From NCBI RefSeq assembly GCF_014217335.1, contig NZ_CP060092.1, positions 947,501 to 1,011,500 on the forward strand: a stretch of 64,000 bases of DNA. The letters are read 5' to 3'. The stretch is from Teredinibacter purpureus (GTDB taxonomy: Bacteria; Pseudomonadota; Gammaproteobacteria; Pseudomonadales; Cellvibrionaceae). The translations under genes and the position numbers were made by a program. The notes beneath the pieces are model-generated. The model had not been told where the DNA came from. It worked only from the letters and a program-made list of their open reading frames with translations, and did not search any database. Of this stretch, positions 19,310 through 27,993 are shown one piece after another (the first letter of the stretch is position 1; each line of letters starts with the position of its first letter).

Positions 19310-19840
19310 ATGAAACTAAGAAAAATAGCGATTGCCGCACTATTAATGAGTGGAATATTTTCGGGCGGGCCCGCTTTTGCAAATGAACATGCGGTAGAAA
19401 GTTGTAGTTGGACTACCAGTACAATATCACAAACGTATTATTGGTTAACCGCAAAAAGCGACTACAACTGTACCTTAGTTGGAAGTGGTGCAACGGTAAA
19501 AACCATGACAAGAACGATAACGCAGCAAAAAGCACCGCTTCCAAATGGCCAAGTGCCAGGGGCACCCACGTGCAGTATTGTTGACCATGGCGTATATACC
19601 CACAGCGGCTCCTGCAATAACCCAACATTAATTGTGCCTCAGCCTCCCAATACCGATCCAGACCCAGAACCCTGTGGTGCGCGCGGCGGTGATTACTGGG
19701 GCTCAGTGTCACAGCAGGGTGTGACGAGCAGCGTTATCAACCAGGTTAACGCATTTTGTGGCGTATGCAGCTTTACCATAAGACCACTTTATAGCCCTGC
19801 AAGTAGCAATACTCCTCTGGGAATATGGTGTCGTAATTAA
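19310..19840 (+). CDS. hypothetical secreted cysteine-containing protein
   Basis: A 176-residue protein with a clear signal peptide (IAIAALLMSGIFSGGPAFA) and eight scattered cysteines in the mature part (including CSWTT, CTLVG, CGARGGD, CGVCSF). A Pro-rich linker (PQPPNTDPDPEP) splits it in two. Function unknown. GGAG lies before the ATG. Confidence 0.6.
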   Translation: MKLRKIAIAALLMSGIFSGGPAFANEHAVESCSWTTSTISQTYYWLTAKSDYNCTLVGSGATVKTMTRTITQQKAPLPNGQVPGAPTCSIVDHGVYTHSGSCNNPTLIVPQPPNTDPDPEPCGARGGDYWGSVSQQGVTSSVINQVNAFCGVCSFTIRPLYSPASSNTPLGIWCRN

Positions 19841-19942
19841 AGAGGCGGGTGTTAACGGGTATGTGTGAATATTAAAACCAATACCTGAGCATACCGTTGG
19901 TTAAAATCAAATCGCGTACGATAGTTTTATCTGCGTGCTTTA

Positions 19943-19990
19943 AAAAAGGCTCCTTAATTCCCAACATATTGTGGGTTAAGGAGCCTTTTT
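19943..19990. terminator. strong bidirectional terminator
   Basis: Fifteen-base perfect arms AAAAAGGCTCCTTAA / TTAAGGAGCCTTTTT around a second short stem (CCCAACATATTGTGGG). It closes the core-like region before the cassette array. Confidence 0.9.
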
Positions 19991-20637
19991 GCTGGCCGCA
20001 AAACGTCTACTTATGCCGAAGCCATTCGGGCTGTCAATTCGAGCGTATCGCGTGTTATACACATAAAAATACTGCTAGATTATTCCGCATGCGTATTCCG
20101 CCCAAACTGAGTGGCAGGGTTATTCGTAGTGCCGCCTGATTTCGGTTTTGTTGGCGCTCTACTCCTGTTGTTTAAGGAATAAATGGATTGGTGTTGCCCT
20201 TAGATTGTGGTAGTCACTAATAAGGGCGGCTCATTACGGTTTGTTTGGCATTGTGACGAGAAGGTCTTATCGGGGCGCCCGTATTGATTGTTGATTGGCC
20301 TAAAGTGGCGCACTTGATTAGCGTCAAGGCAGGGCATTCCTATTGACCTGATGGCGCTAAATCGAAAAGAGACCAAAGGTATATGGAATATGTTCAGTGG
20401 TGTGGTATTTGCCACAGATAATCGTTTATTAGTTGGCCCTAGAATTAAAATCTGTATTGGGTATAAACTGGCTCTTAATTCACGAACTTTAACGTCGTAC
20501 TGACATATATCCACGCTGTATAAATACTATTGCTCTATGCCTAGATTTAGGTATATAAGTATAAATGTTGTGGAAATGCGTCTTAACGACGTTGAATAAA
20601 CTGTTAGGATATTTCTATCAATCAATCTAGGGGATTT
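19991..20637. other. intergenic region carrying the left boundary repeat
   Basis: No supported gene. It contains the 97-bp repeat shared with the right side of the array. A core-like GTTAGGA at about 20605-20611 just upstream of the first cassette gene could mark where the first cassette joins an attI-like site, but no integrase gene adjoins it. Confidence 0.45.
20477..20573 (+). repeat. left copy of 97-bp direct repeat flanking the cassette array
   Basis: It begins AATTCACGAACTTTAACG and ends AATGTTGTGG. The copy at 61476-61572 is in the same orientation with four mismatches. Inside is the near-palindrome CCTAGATTTAGG. Weaker similarity extends about 100 bp further upstream in both copies. 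Confidence 0.9.
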
Positions 20638-20949
20638 ATGAAAAACTTATATTTCACAATTTTTGTTTTATGTTTGTCTGGATGCGCAACTGCATATGGT
20701 AAATATGGTTTCTCAGGTGGCTATAAAGATAAGCAGTTAGATGATGGGTCTATTGAAGTTTCGTATCAGGGAAACGGTACTACTTCTCCAGAAACAGTCG
20801 AGCTATATTGGGAAAAACGAGCCGCAGAATTATGCCCAAGTGGATATGATATCGTTTCAAAAGAAAATGGTGGTCACAGTAGTTATTACCCAGTGCAAGT
20901 ATTTCACCCCTTAACTGAGGGTGTTATTAAGTGCCTTGGTGATGGTTAA
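20638..20949 (+). CDS. CC0125/CC1285-like lipoprotein (cassette 1)
   Basis: A 103-residue lipoprotein: signal peptide with lipobox LSGC at C17, then YKDKQLDDGSIEVSYQGNG and a C-terminal Cys pair. The pattern matches small CC0125/CC1285-type lipoproteins of unknown function. It is the first cassette gene; its attC is split by an IS3-type element. Confidence 0.65.
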   Translation: MKNLYFTIFVLCLSGCATAYGKYGFSGGYKDKQLDDGSIEVSYQGNGTTSPETVELYWEKRAAELCPSGYDIVSKENGGHSSYYPVQVFHPLTEGVIKCLGDG

Positions 20950-21090
20950 CAGTGCAATCCTAACAAGCCGCTGTAGAAGGACAGTTTTTCCGCCGCTTAA
21001 ATTTATGGCGAAAAGACTGCCATAAATCAATCAGTAGACCTGCACCACTTTGGCGGACAGTTATTTACTGTTTAGTTAAAGGGGTAAAAA

Positions 21091-21456
21091 ATGGGTTTAA
21101 CAAAGAAGAAACATTACGAAAGCTACACGTTGGCTTTTAAAGTCAAGGCGGTGAGAGAGAGTAAGAAGCGTGGCGTTAGGGCGGTCGATGTTGCTAAGGC
21201 GCTTGGGATTCATCCCGTCATGCTTTACCGTTGGCGCCAAGAATATAAAGAAGGCCGTCTATCCGAGAATAAACACATGCAAATTAAAGCCCCTCCACCC
21301 AAAAAGTCTAGAGAAGACAGTGACGCACTTAAGCGCGCAGAAACGCGAATAAAGGAATTGGAAAAACGACTAGCCTCCAAAGAGGAAGAGGTCGTTATTC
21401 TAAAAAAGGCAAAACGGTTCTTCTCGGATCAGCGCAGGAAAGATACGCGTTCATAG
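21091..21456 (+). CDS. IS3-family transposase OrfA
   Basis: A 121-residue protein with an N-terminal helix-turn-helix (VDVAKALGIHPVMLYRWRQEY) and a C-terminal leucine-zipper-like coil (RIKELEKRLASKEEEVVILKK in pieces). A slippery A6G stretch at 21402-21408 would allow -1 frameshifting into orfB, the standard IS3 way to make the active OrfAB transposase. Confidence 0.92.
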   Translation: MGLTKKKHYESYTLAFKVKAVRESKKRGVRAVDVAKALGIHPVMLYRWRQEYKEGRLSENKHMQIKAPPPKKSREDSDALKRAETRIKELEKRLASKEEEVVILKKAKRFFSDQRRKDTRS

Positions 21457-21488
21457 AGGAGAACCGGGGGGCTCATAAGGTCGTTAGG

Positions 21489-22289
21489 ATGTGTGAATAT
21501 CTGGATGTCTCAACAACTGGCTATTACGATTGGCGCGAGCGTGGGGAAAGCAGTCGAGCGCAGTACGATAGTATTCTCGTTGATGAGATAACAAAGATGC
21601 ATGTAGGTCATGAAAGAAATTATGGCGCTATACGAGTTCACCCATACCTAAAAAACCTAGGGTTTCCCTGTAGTCGCAGGCGGATCAACAGATTAATGAA
21701 AGCGTATTCAATAACCTCTATATACCACGCATATCGGCATAATCGCGCTTCAGGCAGTAATTCATTAAAGGTGGATAATGTATTAGCTGAGTCGCCACCA
21801 GCAGCATCGGTAGGTCGACATTGGGCTGGGGATATGACATACATTAAGACTCGAGAGGGGTCTGTATATATGGCGGCTGTACTAGACCTATTTACTCGTA
21901 AGGTTGTTGGTTGGGGTTTTTCCAGAAACCATGATGCCGATTTGGTATGCGGCGCGCTGAAGATGTCGTTGGAATATGAAGAGGCAAAACCTGGGTGTTT
22001 GTTTCATAGTGATCAGGGCTCGGAGTACTGCTCGGACATTTATCAGGAGGCCGTAGCGAACGCAGGCATGGTTAGTAGTATGAGCCGAGCTGGTACGCCA
22101 ACAGATAATGCTTTTGTAGAATCATTTTTTAAGACATTAAAGAATGAATTGGTGCATCATTGGAAGTTTAATAATATGGTCGAATGTGTCGCTAGGATTG
22201 TTGACTACGTTGAGTTTTATAATGAGGATAGATTACACTCTAGCCTCAATTATGTATCACCAAATACATATCAAAATATAAATGTTTAG
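21489..22289 (+). CDS. IS3-family transposase OrfB (DDE integrase domain)
   Basis: A 266-residue catalytic half. The DDE residues are in WAGDMTYI, FHSDQGSEY and the VESFFKTLKNEL segment. The frame is open upstream through KVVRMCEYL toward the slippery site in orfA, so the natural product is probably a -1 frameshift fusion. Appears intact. Confidence 0.93.
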   Translation: MCEYLDVSTTGYYDWRERGESSRAQYDSILVDEITKMHVGHERNYGAIRVHPYLKNLGFPCSRRRINRLMKAYSITSIYHAYRHNRASGSNSLKVDNVLAESPPAASVGRHWAGDMTYIKTREGSVYMAAVLDLFTRKVVGWGFSRNHDADLVCGALKMSLEYEEAKPGCLFHSDQGSEYCSDIYQEAVANAGMVSSMSRAGTPTDNAFVESFFKTLKNELVHHWKFNNMVECVARIVDYVEFYNEDRLHSSLNYVSPNTYQNINV

Positions 22290-22354
22290 TGTCCGTCAAA
22301 GTGGTGCAAGTCTACAGCTCCAAAACTGCCTCTAAGCGGGGCGTTAGGGCCAAT

Positions 22355-22858
22355 ATGAAATTAAGCATTACAATTCTTTTCTTCGTGTGTTTTTTGGCAG
22401 GCTGTATTCCGCCTAGTGCAATGCTCAAGACTCAGAGTTTACAGGAAGTTGAAGCTGGCTTTGTTGCAGATAGTGATTCGGGTAAACTATTTCTTTCGAA
22501 TGAGGATGTGGATATTGCCGCAGAGGAAATTACTCAGGTTCTAAGAGAGTTTGATTTCGAGCGTACTAATCAGAGTGTATCTTTTGGGCTGTTACCAGCA
22601 ACCGGACATACCCAAAACCTTGGCTTTAAGTTGGGCGAAAATATTTACGTTCAAGCCTATGTTGAAATTTCTAAATCGAGCGTGAAAGTTGTATTCAGAG
22701 AGATGGAGTTAGAGCACGGTAAAAATAACTTCCTTACAGACGAGAAGGAGCGGCAAAGTGTAAAATCGGCCACAGCGGCCGTTACGCAATATTTAAAGTC
22801 CAAAATAGGAACGCGGAGCATTAGAGTATTAACTTATGAAAATCCGCCAAAGCCCTAA
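22355..22858 (+). CDS. hypothetical lipoprotein (cassette 2)
   Basis: A 167-residue lipoprotein (FFVCFLAGC lipobox). The start is set at 22355, after the preceding attC; the frame stays open upstream through that attC and the IS end but this is not a plausible N-terminus. The mature part is not recognised. The TAA stop is the first three bases of the next attC. Confidence 0.65.
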   Translation: MKLSITILFFVCFLAGCIPPSAMLKTQSLQEVEAGFVADSDSGKLFLSNEDVDIAAEEITQVLREFDFERTNQSVSFGLLPATGHTQNLGFKLGENIYVQAYVEISKSSVKVVFREMELEHGKNNFLTDEKERQSVKSATAAVTQYLKSKIGTRSIRVLTYENPPKP

Positions 22859-22963
22859 CAAATGTGTCATAAGGACATTTTTTATTTCGCTTCGTTTTGG
22901 GGTGGCTGCGCCACTGTACCCCAAAACTACACTACATAAAAAATGCCTCATACACAGGCGTTA
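22856..22963 (+). repeat. attC 2
   Basis: Type with inner GGGGTGGCTGCGCCACTGTACCCC hairpin; kin to attC 6, 15, 30, 42 and 55. Confidence 0.92.
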
Positions 22964-22976
22964 GGCATTAAGAGTA

Positions 22977-23357
22977 ATGAAGAATATTGTAATTTTTATC
23001 GTTGTATTTATTGCTGCATTTTTAAGCGGAGTGTTTTCAAGTCTTCTTGTTACGAAGAATCAGCAAGAGGCAATTTTGCTGAAAACGCTTAGCTTAGGTG
23101 AAGTCTACATTTCTCCTCAAACGGAGCAGTCGGATTATGAGTTTCGCGCTAGCACCGCGAATAGTATTGTGGAATACGCCGAAAAATCGGACTATGACAG
23201 CCTTTTGTCGTTCGCCTGTATGCATTTGAATTTTAGTGCGGAAGATCTTAAGCCAATGGTTTGGGAAGGTGCTAGTAAATTCGATTACGCCGTCGAGCTC
23301 AAAGGAAAATCTATGGAGAACCTAAACGAGCTTCGTAAACGAGGCTTTTGCGAGTAG
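22977..23357 (+). CDS. hypothetical membrane-anchored protein (cassette 3)
   Basis: A 126-residue protein with one N-terminal transmembrane helix (about residues 3-25) and a hydrophilic remainder that would lie in the periplasm. Not recognised. Confidence 0.6.
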   Translation: MKNIVIFIVVFIAAFLSGVFSSLLVTKNQQEAILLKTLSLGEVYISPQTEQSDYEFRASTANSIVEYAEKSDYDSLLSFACMHLNFSAEDLKPMVWEGASKFDYAVELKGKSMENLNELRKRGFCE

Positions 23358-23363
23358 CATGCC

Positions 23364-23471
23364 TAACCAACTCAGCAAGCGGGACCTCCGTTCCGCTGTT
23401 TGTTTTAACGGTGGCCGCTACGCTACCGCAAAAATAAACAGCTCCACTACGGCCCCTTCTGCAGGGCGTTA
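23364..23471 (+). repeat. attC 3
   Basis: R'' box is TAACCAA rather than TAACAA; inner arm CGGTGGCCGCTACGCTACCG; ends GCGTTA. Confidence 0.85.
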
Positions 23472-24002
23472 AATAGCTCGGCAACATACTATTTATACGG
23501 CGTGAAGATTTCAGTTTTAAACTTACATTTTTAGCTGTGTAGTGGTTTTAAATATTATGCTAGTTTCATAACGAAACAGTTCGTTTAGCTCTACCAGCAT
23601 TAAACCGTGCAAACCACTCTAAAAGTCTGTTTTAGTATTTTAAGCTTTACTGGTTTCAAGCATATTTTAGTAACTCGTAAAAAGTGTTATTTTCGAGCGG
23701 GTAGTTTTAATGAAGAAAAAAGCAGAGCGGGGTAGTGGTGTAAAGTTTACCGGTCGTTCTTCTTAGGGTTTTCAGGTTTAGCGTTTACGGGTGTTCATGT
23801 AGCGTTGTTCGCCACTTTGGTAGCAAAGCTCCATTTGCGTTCCGCAACGCAGTGTTGGTGTTGTTTGGTGTATCGCCATTTAACAAGGCCATCATGCTGC
23901 GCCAGCAAGCTGGCTGGACAAATTTTCCGTTGTTTGTTTTGTGCTTTAACGCTACGCTAGCACAAAAAAACAACTCCAAATTTGCCGCATATGGCGGCGT
24001 TA
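23472..24002 (+). repeat. non-coding cassette, copy A of three (cassette 4)
   Basis: A 531-bp cassette repeated at 30998 and 31529. The body (23472-23880) has no long plus-strand frame; only an 18-codon frame at 23710 (MKKKAERGSG...) is present in all copies. It ends in attC 4. Copy A and copy C look identical; copy B differs at about four positions. Confidence 0.9.
23881..24002 (+). repeat. attC 4
   Basis: Inner arm GTGCTTTAACGCTACGCTAGCAC; identical in sequence to attC 16 and 17. Confidence 0.92.
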
Positions 24003-24354
24003 TGGCGGGTTTAAATAATTTGTAAATCGTTCCAGAATACTGTCCAATTTGAGAACTAGCAGTTTAGTAAGTGCAAACGTCGAGAAAGAGCAAATAGTTT
24101 CACTCGGCACAAGAATGTAGTGAAGTGGTTACAATAGAAAGCATTGGAATAAGGTGAGCGCAAACCTGTTCGTTCTTTGGTTTACCGTTTAAAAACCCAC
24201 TGCGAAATGAAACAGGTAGTTCGCATCTTCAAGGCTCCATCAAGAAGGTGCGAATTGTTAGAATAGTGGATTAAACTGGTTGGGTTTTTAATAGGCTAAA
24301 GTTCCGCGTTCGCTCCACAAAGAGCGCTGTAGAAAGTAAGTGCCACCCAGCTCA
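24003..24354 (+). other. non-coding cassette body with a long imperfect hairpin (cassette 5)
   Basis: No credible gene on either strand. Perfect 10-base arms TAAAAACCCA (24190-24199) and TGGGTTTTTA (24281-24290) enclose an inner stem TTCGCATCTT / AAGGTGCGAA with one mismatch (24220-24254). This suggests a structured RNA. Confidence 0.5.
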
Positions 24355-24467
24355 TAACAAATCGCTGCACTCGGACGCATATTGCTACGCTCGTTTTTAT
24401 GTATGTCGCGGTGCTCCATTTTACATAAAAACGCTCTCCGCAATATGCGCCGGTGAGCTCGGCGTTA
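24355..24467 (+). repeat. attC 5
   Basis: Almost identical to attC 33 although the cassette bodies are unrelated; arm GCTACGCTCGTTTTTATGTA. Confidence 0.92.
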
Positions 24468-24489
24468 TACCTAAAGTCGAATATCGATT

Positions 24490-25152
24490 ATGGAAGAAAT
24501 ATTCAAAGTAATTTCAGAAAAGCCAGAATACGCAGCATGGGCATTTGGTCTTATAAATGCGTTATGGCTAGCTTTCTTATACTTTAACAAGAAGAGGCAT
24601 GAGCGCGAACTTATTGCGGTTAAACAGTCTTTTGATCTTGATCTGGAAAGGCGTAAAAAAGTTTTTGAAATGAAAGCAACTCAATACGAGTCATATTTTA
24701 GGCACATTGACGCTATACATAATAAGCATCAAACCGACTACCAAGATGTGCTCACTCCTATAATGAATGAATTTATGTCCTCATACTTACAGGCATGTGA
24801 CCGCAATGATGAGGCTGATGCTACTCAGGCTACAATTCGGTTTTCTGAGCAGATATCAAAAATAACTCGCGATGGATTCCAAGAGCTTGGTGTTATCGAA
24901 TCCGAGACAAATAGTTTGCGATTAACGGCCAGTGACGAAGTTGCCGTTCTTCTTGATGAAATAAAAGAGTTATATGATCAGCTATTTACTATCTCAGGAA
25001 AAATGATGTCTGATTTAGTTAAAATCACTATTGAAAACGACCAAGAGTTAGCGGCTACGAATCAGGCTGGACTTATGAGAGTGGGAGAGCTAGCTAAAAG
25101 TAAGGCTAAGGAACTACGTGAGCAAATGCGCAATGACCTTAAGCAAATATAA
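24490..25152 (+). CDS. hypothetical membrane-anchored coiled-coil protein (cassette 6)
   Basis: A 220-residue protein with one N-terminal transmembrane helix (about residues 15-32) followed by charged, helix-rich sequence likely to form coiled coils. Not recognised; the topology (short outside, long helical cytoplasmic part) is inferred from the basic KKRHER flank. Confidence 0.62.
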   Translation: MEEIFKVISEKPEYAAWAFGLINALWLAFLYFNKKRHERELIAVKQSFDLDLERRKKVFEMKATQYESYFRHIDAIHNKHQTDYQDVLTPIMNEFMSSYLQACDRNDEADATQATIRFSEQISKITRDGFQELGVIESETNSLRLTASDEVAVLLDEIKELYDQLFTISGKMMSDLVKITIENDQELAATNQAGLMRVGELAKSKAKELREQMRNDLKQI

Positions 25153-25155
25153 GTA

Positions 25156-25263
25156 TAACAAAGCTGTCATAGGGACATTTTTTGCTTCGCTCCGTTTTGG
25201 GGTGGCTTCGCCACTTTACCCCAAAACTCCGCTACACAAAAAATGCCCCATACAGCGGCGTTA
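25156..25263 (+). repeat. attC 6
   Basis: Inner GGGGTGGCTTCGCCACTTTACCCC hairpin, same type as attC 2. Confidence 0.93.
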
Positions 25264-25279
25264 GGCAATCATACCGACT

Positions 25280-25861
25280 ATGTCAGAAATAACTAGACAC
25301 TTAATAGATTTAGAAAATCTACCAGAATATTTTCCGACGCAGAAACATGAAGGACAGTTTTGGGAAGCTCTTGGCCGAGCAGTTGCTACTTTCGGGTTTT
25401 TAGAAGATACATTGTGTAGAGCAATTTATGCTTTTTCTGTAACACAGACCTACAAGGAAGACGAAATTGAGGATGCGTTGAAAAAAATACTGGTGAAGGT
25501 AAGAAGATCGATGTCAGATCAATTGTGGGGGTTAATTGAAACCTTTGGGAAAGCCGTTCGCGAACACCCTGAAGCAACAATTGAAAACCTCGATGATCTT
25601 ATTCAATGCTTAAAAGAGGCAGCTGAAATTCGGAATGTTATCTGTCATGCTTCATGGCCCAAGCCAAATGATGAAGGTTTTTCTATTCCTCGCTTCGTTA
25701 ATAAAAAGGAACTGATTTTTCTTACCCCGATAAGCATAAAGGAATTGCACCAGACAAGAGAAAATGCAGCCGAATTAGTATGTGCAGTTGCAAATACCGT
25801 CACTCATATGGGTTGGCAGTTTCCTGGCACTAATGGTCCAGGAAAGAAGATCTCGCAATGA
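25280..25861 (+). CDS. HEPN-like helical protein (cassette 7)
   Basis: A 193-residue all-helical soluble protein. Residues 118-123 read RNVICH, which fits the Rx4-6H active-site motif of HEPN ribonucleases, placed late in a four-helix layout as in that superfamily. Many HEPN proteins act in toxin-antitoxin or phage-abortive systems; here there is no partner gene in the cassette. Family assignment is inferred from the motif and layout only. Confidence 0.55.
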   Translation: MSEITRHLIDLENLPEYFPTQKHEGQFWEALGRAVATFGFLEDTLCRAIYAFSVTQTYKEDEIEDALKKILVKVRRSMSDQLWGLIETFGKAVREHPEATIENLDDLIQCLKEAAEIRNVICHASWPKPNDEGFSIPRFVNKKELIFLTPISIKELHQTRENAAELVCAVANTVTHMGWQFPGTNGPGKKISQ

Positions 25862-25874
25862 AAATGTCGAAGCC

Positions 25875-25982
25875 TAACAAGTTTAGCCACACGACAAATA
25901 TTGCTTCGCTTCATTTTGTGTATGGCTCCGCCAATATACACAAAATTCCGCTGCACAATATTTGCGTGTGCTAAAAGCGTTA
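25875..25982 (+). repeat. attC 7
   Basis: Inner arm TGTGTATGGCTCCGCCAATATACACA; related to attC 32. Confidence 0.92.
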
Positions 25983-26001
25983 GTTGTCACAAGGAGATAG
26001 C

Positions 26002-26340
26002 GTGAGCGAAGAAGAAAGTAAAGACACAAAAGAAGGTGAGGTTATAACCAAGGAACAAAGTGCCAGTGAGCTTGATGCTATCGGTGCTTTGTTAGAGGGT
26101 GTAGTTACTCCTTTTGCACAGGCTCAGGAAACATCTGAAAAGGAAGCAACTAAACGAGCTGGCATACTAGCAGGAGTTGCGAACAAAGCGATCTATGCAT
26201 TATTTGGTATCTCCGCATTAATTTTAGCGCTATCTGCTTACGCATTAAGTCAAGGTAGTGAAGGCCTAGCGGAGAAAATGGTAATCGCGTTACTCGCTTT
26301 CTTTGGTGGTCTTGGTGCCGGTAAAGCTGCAAACAAGTAA
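26002..26340 (+). CDS. small two-helix membrane protein (cassette 8)
   Basis: A 112-residue protein with an acidic N-terminus and two transmembrane helices near residues 63-82 and 92-108, the second glycine-rich (FFGGLGAGKAA). The GTG start at 26002 is chosen because AAGGAG lies just before it. Not recognised. Confidence 0.6.
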   Translation: MSEEESKDTKEGEVITKEQSASELDAIGALLEGVVTPFAQAQETSEKEATKRAGILAGVANKAIYALFGISALILALSAYALSQGSEGLAEKMVIALLAFFGGLGAGKAANK

Positions 26341-26345
26341 ACAAC

Positions 26346-26436
26346 TAACAAGGCCAAGCACAATCGTGCAATGCAAAAAAACGCATTGCACTGGACGGCC
26401 TACACTACGTTTCGGCCGCCTGTGTTGGCGGCGTTA
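26346..26436 (+). repeat. attC 8
   Basis: 91 bp; inner hairpin GTGCAATGC / GCATTGCAC. Confidence 0.9.
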
Positions 26437-26445
26437 GTAGCCCTT

Positions 26446-26925
26446 ATGAATCGAGTACTCGTTTTTTTAACAATTATTATTTTGTTCTCCTGCTCAGAAG
26501 GTGTTGATCTATCTTCAAGTGATGTTGATGAATGGCGTCTTGAACACAAACTTGAGATAGAGGAGATAGTATCAATTTTCTATAACGAGCCTTGCTTACG
26601 AAGAGTGGAGCTTGGAGAAATGAAATTTATTGATCAGCATTGCCCGCTTACAACAGAGCTATCTGCCAAAATTAGTAAGATTCAAAAACTTATAGAAGAT
26701 TTACGTGTTGTCTTGGTAACTTCATATCGTTCAGATGACAACTTCAATGTCAGTATATTACTGAATAGGCAAGGTATTGCTGTATCAGGTAGTGGCCTAG
26801 CATTAGACTACTGGGAGGTATTGGAAAGTCCTTGGACCAAAATGCTTGAATGTGGTGAAATGGAAAAATTAAGTGATCAACATTGGTATATTAAGCATTT
26901 GGTCGATGGCCCTAGCTGCTACTAA
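26446..26925 (+). CDS. hypothetical lipoprotein (cassette 9)
   Basis: A 159-residue lipoprotein (hydrophobic IIILFSC, Cys near residue 16). The start is put at 26446 just after the preceding attC. Not recognised. Its TAA stop is the first three bases of attC 9. Confidence 0.6.
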   Translation: MNRVLVFLTIIILFSCSEGVDLSSSDVDEWRLEHKLEIEEIVSIFYNEPCLRRVELGEMKFIDQHCPLTTELSAKISKIQKLIEDLRVVLVTSYRSDDNFNVSILLNRQGIAVSGSGLALDYWEVLESPWTKMLECGEMEKLSDQHWYIKHLVDGPSCY

Positions 26926-27009
26926 CAAAACAATCAACCGGACTCCGCTAAGCGTGGTTCGCTTTGCTCACAATACCACGCTTAGCTGCGCTCGGTTATT
27001 GTGGCGTTA
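26923..27009 (+). repeat. attC 9
   Basis: 87 bp; inner arm GCTAAGCGTGGT...ACCACGCTTAGC. Confidence 0.9.
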
Positions 27010-27035
27010 GCTTCCCTAAAGGAATCAAAAAAATA

Positions 27036-27896
27036 ATGTTATTACGTTATATTTATGCACTTATATTATCTATGTTATCACTCACCATTAAGGCTGAGGA
27101 AATTTCGGAATATAGAATAAGTGGTACGGAAATAGTAACAATCAGTTCAGGTATTAATAAACAAGATTATGAATTATATATAAAGCTACCTCGTAACTAT
27201 TCACAGACGAAAAAAAATTATCCCGTTGCAATTTTAAGTGATACTGGATTTTCTTTTCCTATCGCTAGTGGTGTGGTTGGCCTTATGGGAGGCAGAGATA
27301 TTGAAGATCTCATTCTAGTAGGTATATCATATTCAAAAGGGAGTTCTTCCGAAATTAGTCGGACTAGAGATTACACGCCAACTTTCGCTCCAGATGAAAA
27401 AGGAGCACATTCCTTAGAAGCTCAAAAATATTCGGGTAAAGCATTCCAATACTTGGAGTTTTTGGAGAAGGAGGTTTTTCCTTTAATATCTCAAAAATAC
27501 CGTATTGATGTGGATAATAAAATCTATATAGGCCACTCTTTTGGAGGGCTTTTGGGAGCTTACACCCTCTTGGTTAAACCAGAACTATTTCAGAAATATA
27601 TTATAGGTAGTCCGTCATTATGGTATGACGAAGGAGCTATTTTCCGTCTAGAAGAGGCGTATGCAAAAAAGAACAAAGCGATGAATGCAACTGTCTTTAT
27701 GTATATTGGTAGCGAAGAAAATAAAAACAACCATAAAAGCATGGTTGATGATGTCTTGCTTTTCGAAAAAATACTTAAAAATAGGCAATATAAGGGATTG
27801 ACGTTTAACGCCTATGTATTGGATGGAGAAACACATTTTAGTGTGTTTTCTCTGCTTTTAACAGACGGCTTAAAAAAAGCAATACCAAAGGGCTAA
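27036..27896 (+). CDS. secreted alpha/beta hydrolase, putative esterase (cassette 10)
   Basis: A 286-residue exported esterase of the Esterase D / siderophore-esterase type (PF00756-like). A signal peptide ends near TIKA; the nucleophile elbow is GHSFGG (Ser168), and the late DGETHFSVF gives a His candidate. The start at 27036 follows the attC. The substrate is unknown. Confidence 0.8.
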   Translation: MLLRYIYALILSMLSLTIKAEEISEYRISGTEIVTISSGINKQDYELYIKLPRNYSQTKKNYPVAILSDTGFSFPIASGVVGLMGGRDIEDLILVGISYSKGSSSEISRTRDYTPTFAPDEKGAHSLEAQKYSGKAFQYLEFLEKEVFPLISQKYRIDVDNKIYIGHSFGGLLGAYTLLVKPELFQKYIIGSPSLWYDEGAIFRLEEAYAKKNKAMNATVFMYIGSEENKNNHKSMVDDVLLFEKILKNRQYKGLTFNAYVLDGETHFSVFSLLLTDGLKKAIPKG

Positions 27897-27906
27897 AAAC
27901 AGAAGC

Positions 27907-27978
27907 TAACAAGCGTGTCATGTCGGAACTCCATTCCAGCGCTTCGCGCTTCCACTCCGTCCGCATACACGGGCGTTC
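27907..27978 (+). repeat. attC 10
   Basis: 72 bp; the R' core is GCGTTC instead of GCGTTA; inner hairpin CGCTTCGCG. Confidence 0.75.
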
Positions 27979-27993
27979 TGTGTCAGGGGAATC

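Larger units (their letters stand above)
21034..22315 (+). mobile_element. IS3-family insertion sequence
   Basis: About 1.28 kb with imperfect terminal inverted repeats: left GTAGACCTGCACCACTTTGG, right end (reverse complement) GTAGACTTGCACCACTTTGA. It carries overlapping-frame orfA and orfB. No clean target duplication is seen, so the outer ends are uncertain by a few bases. Confidence 0.85.
20961..22346 (+). repeat. attC 1, split by an IS3-type element
   Basis: The left arm TAACAAGCCGCT...GGACAGTTTT (from 20961) pairs with the right arm AAAACTGCC...GCGGGGCGTTA (to 22346). The inner hairpin ATTTATGGC / GCCATAAAT is intact; the IS lies on the 3' side of the inner hairpin. Confidence 0.85.

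Noticed and set aside
20200..20514. Minus-strand frame sharing its first 15 residues with one at 61331-61513
   Set aside because: The shared residues come from the 97-bp DNA repeat; the frames differ afterwards and look non-coding.
21034..22315. Target-site duplication for the IS3-type element
   Set aside because: The bases on both sides (TCA / ACA) do not match cleanly; rejoining suggests CAATCA|GCTCC with an extra A, so I do not claim a duplication.
22289..22354. Longer start for the cassette 2 lipoprotein
   Set aside because: The extension is coded by the IS3 end and the attC arm and would bury the lipoprotein signal.
23785..23979. Antisense 64-codon frame (also in the other two copies at 31311-31544 and 31842-32036)
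   Set aside because: It lies mostly in the attC and follows from the palindromic site; no ribosome site, no distinct start.
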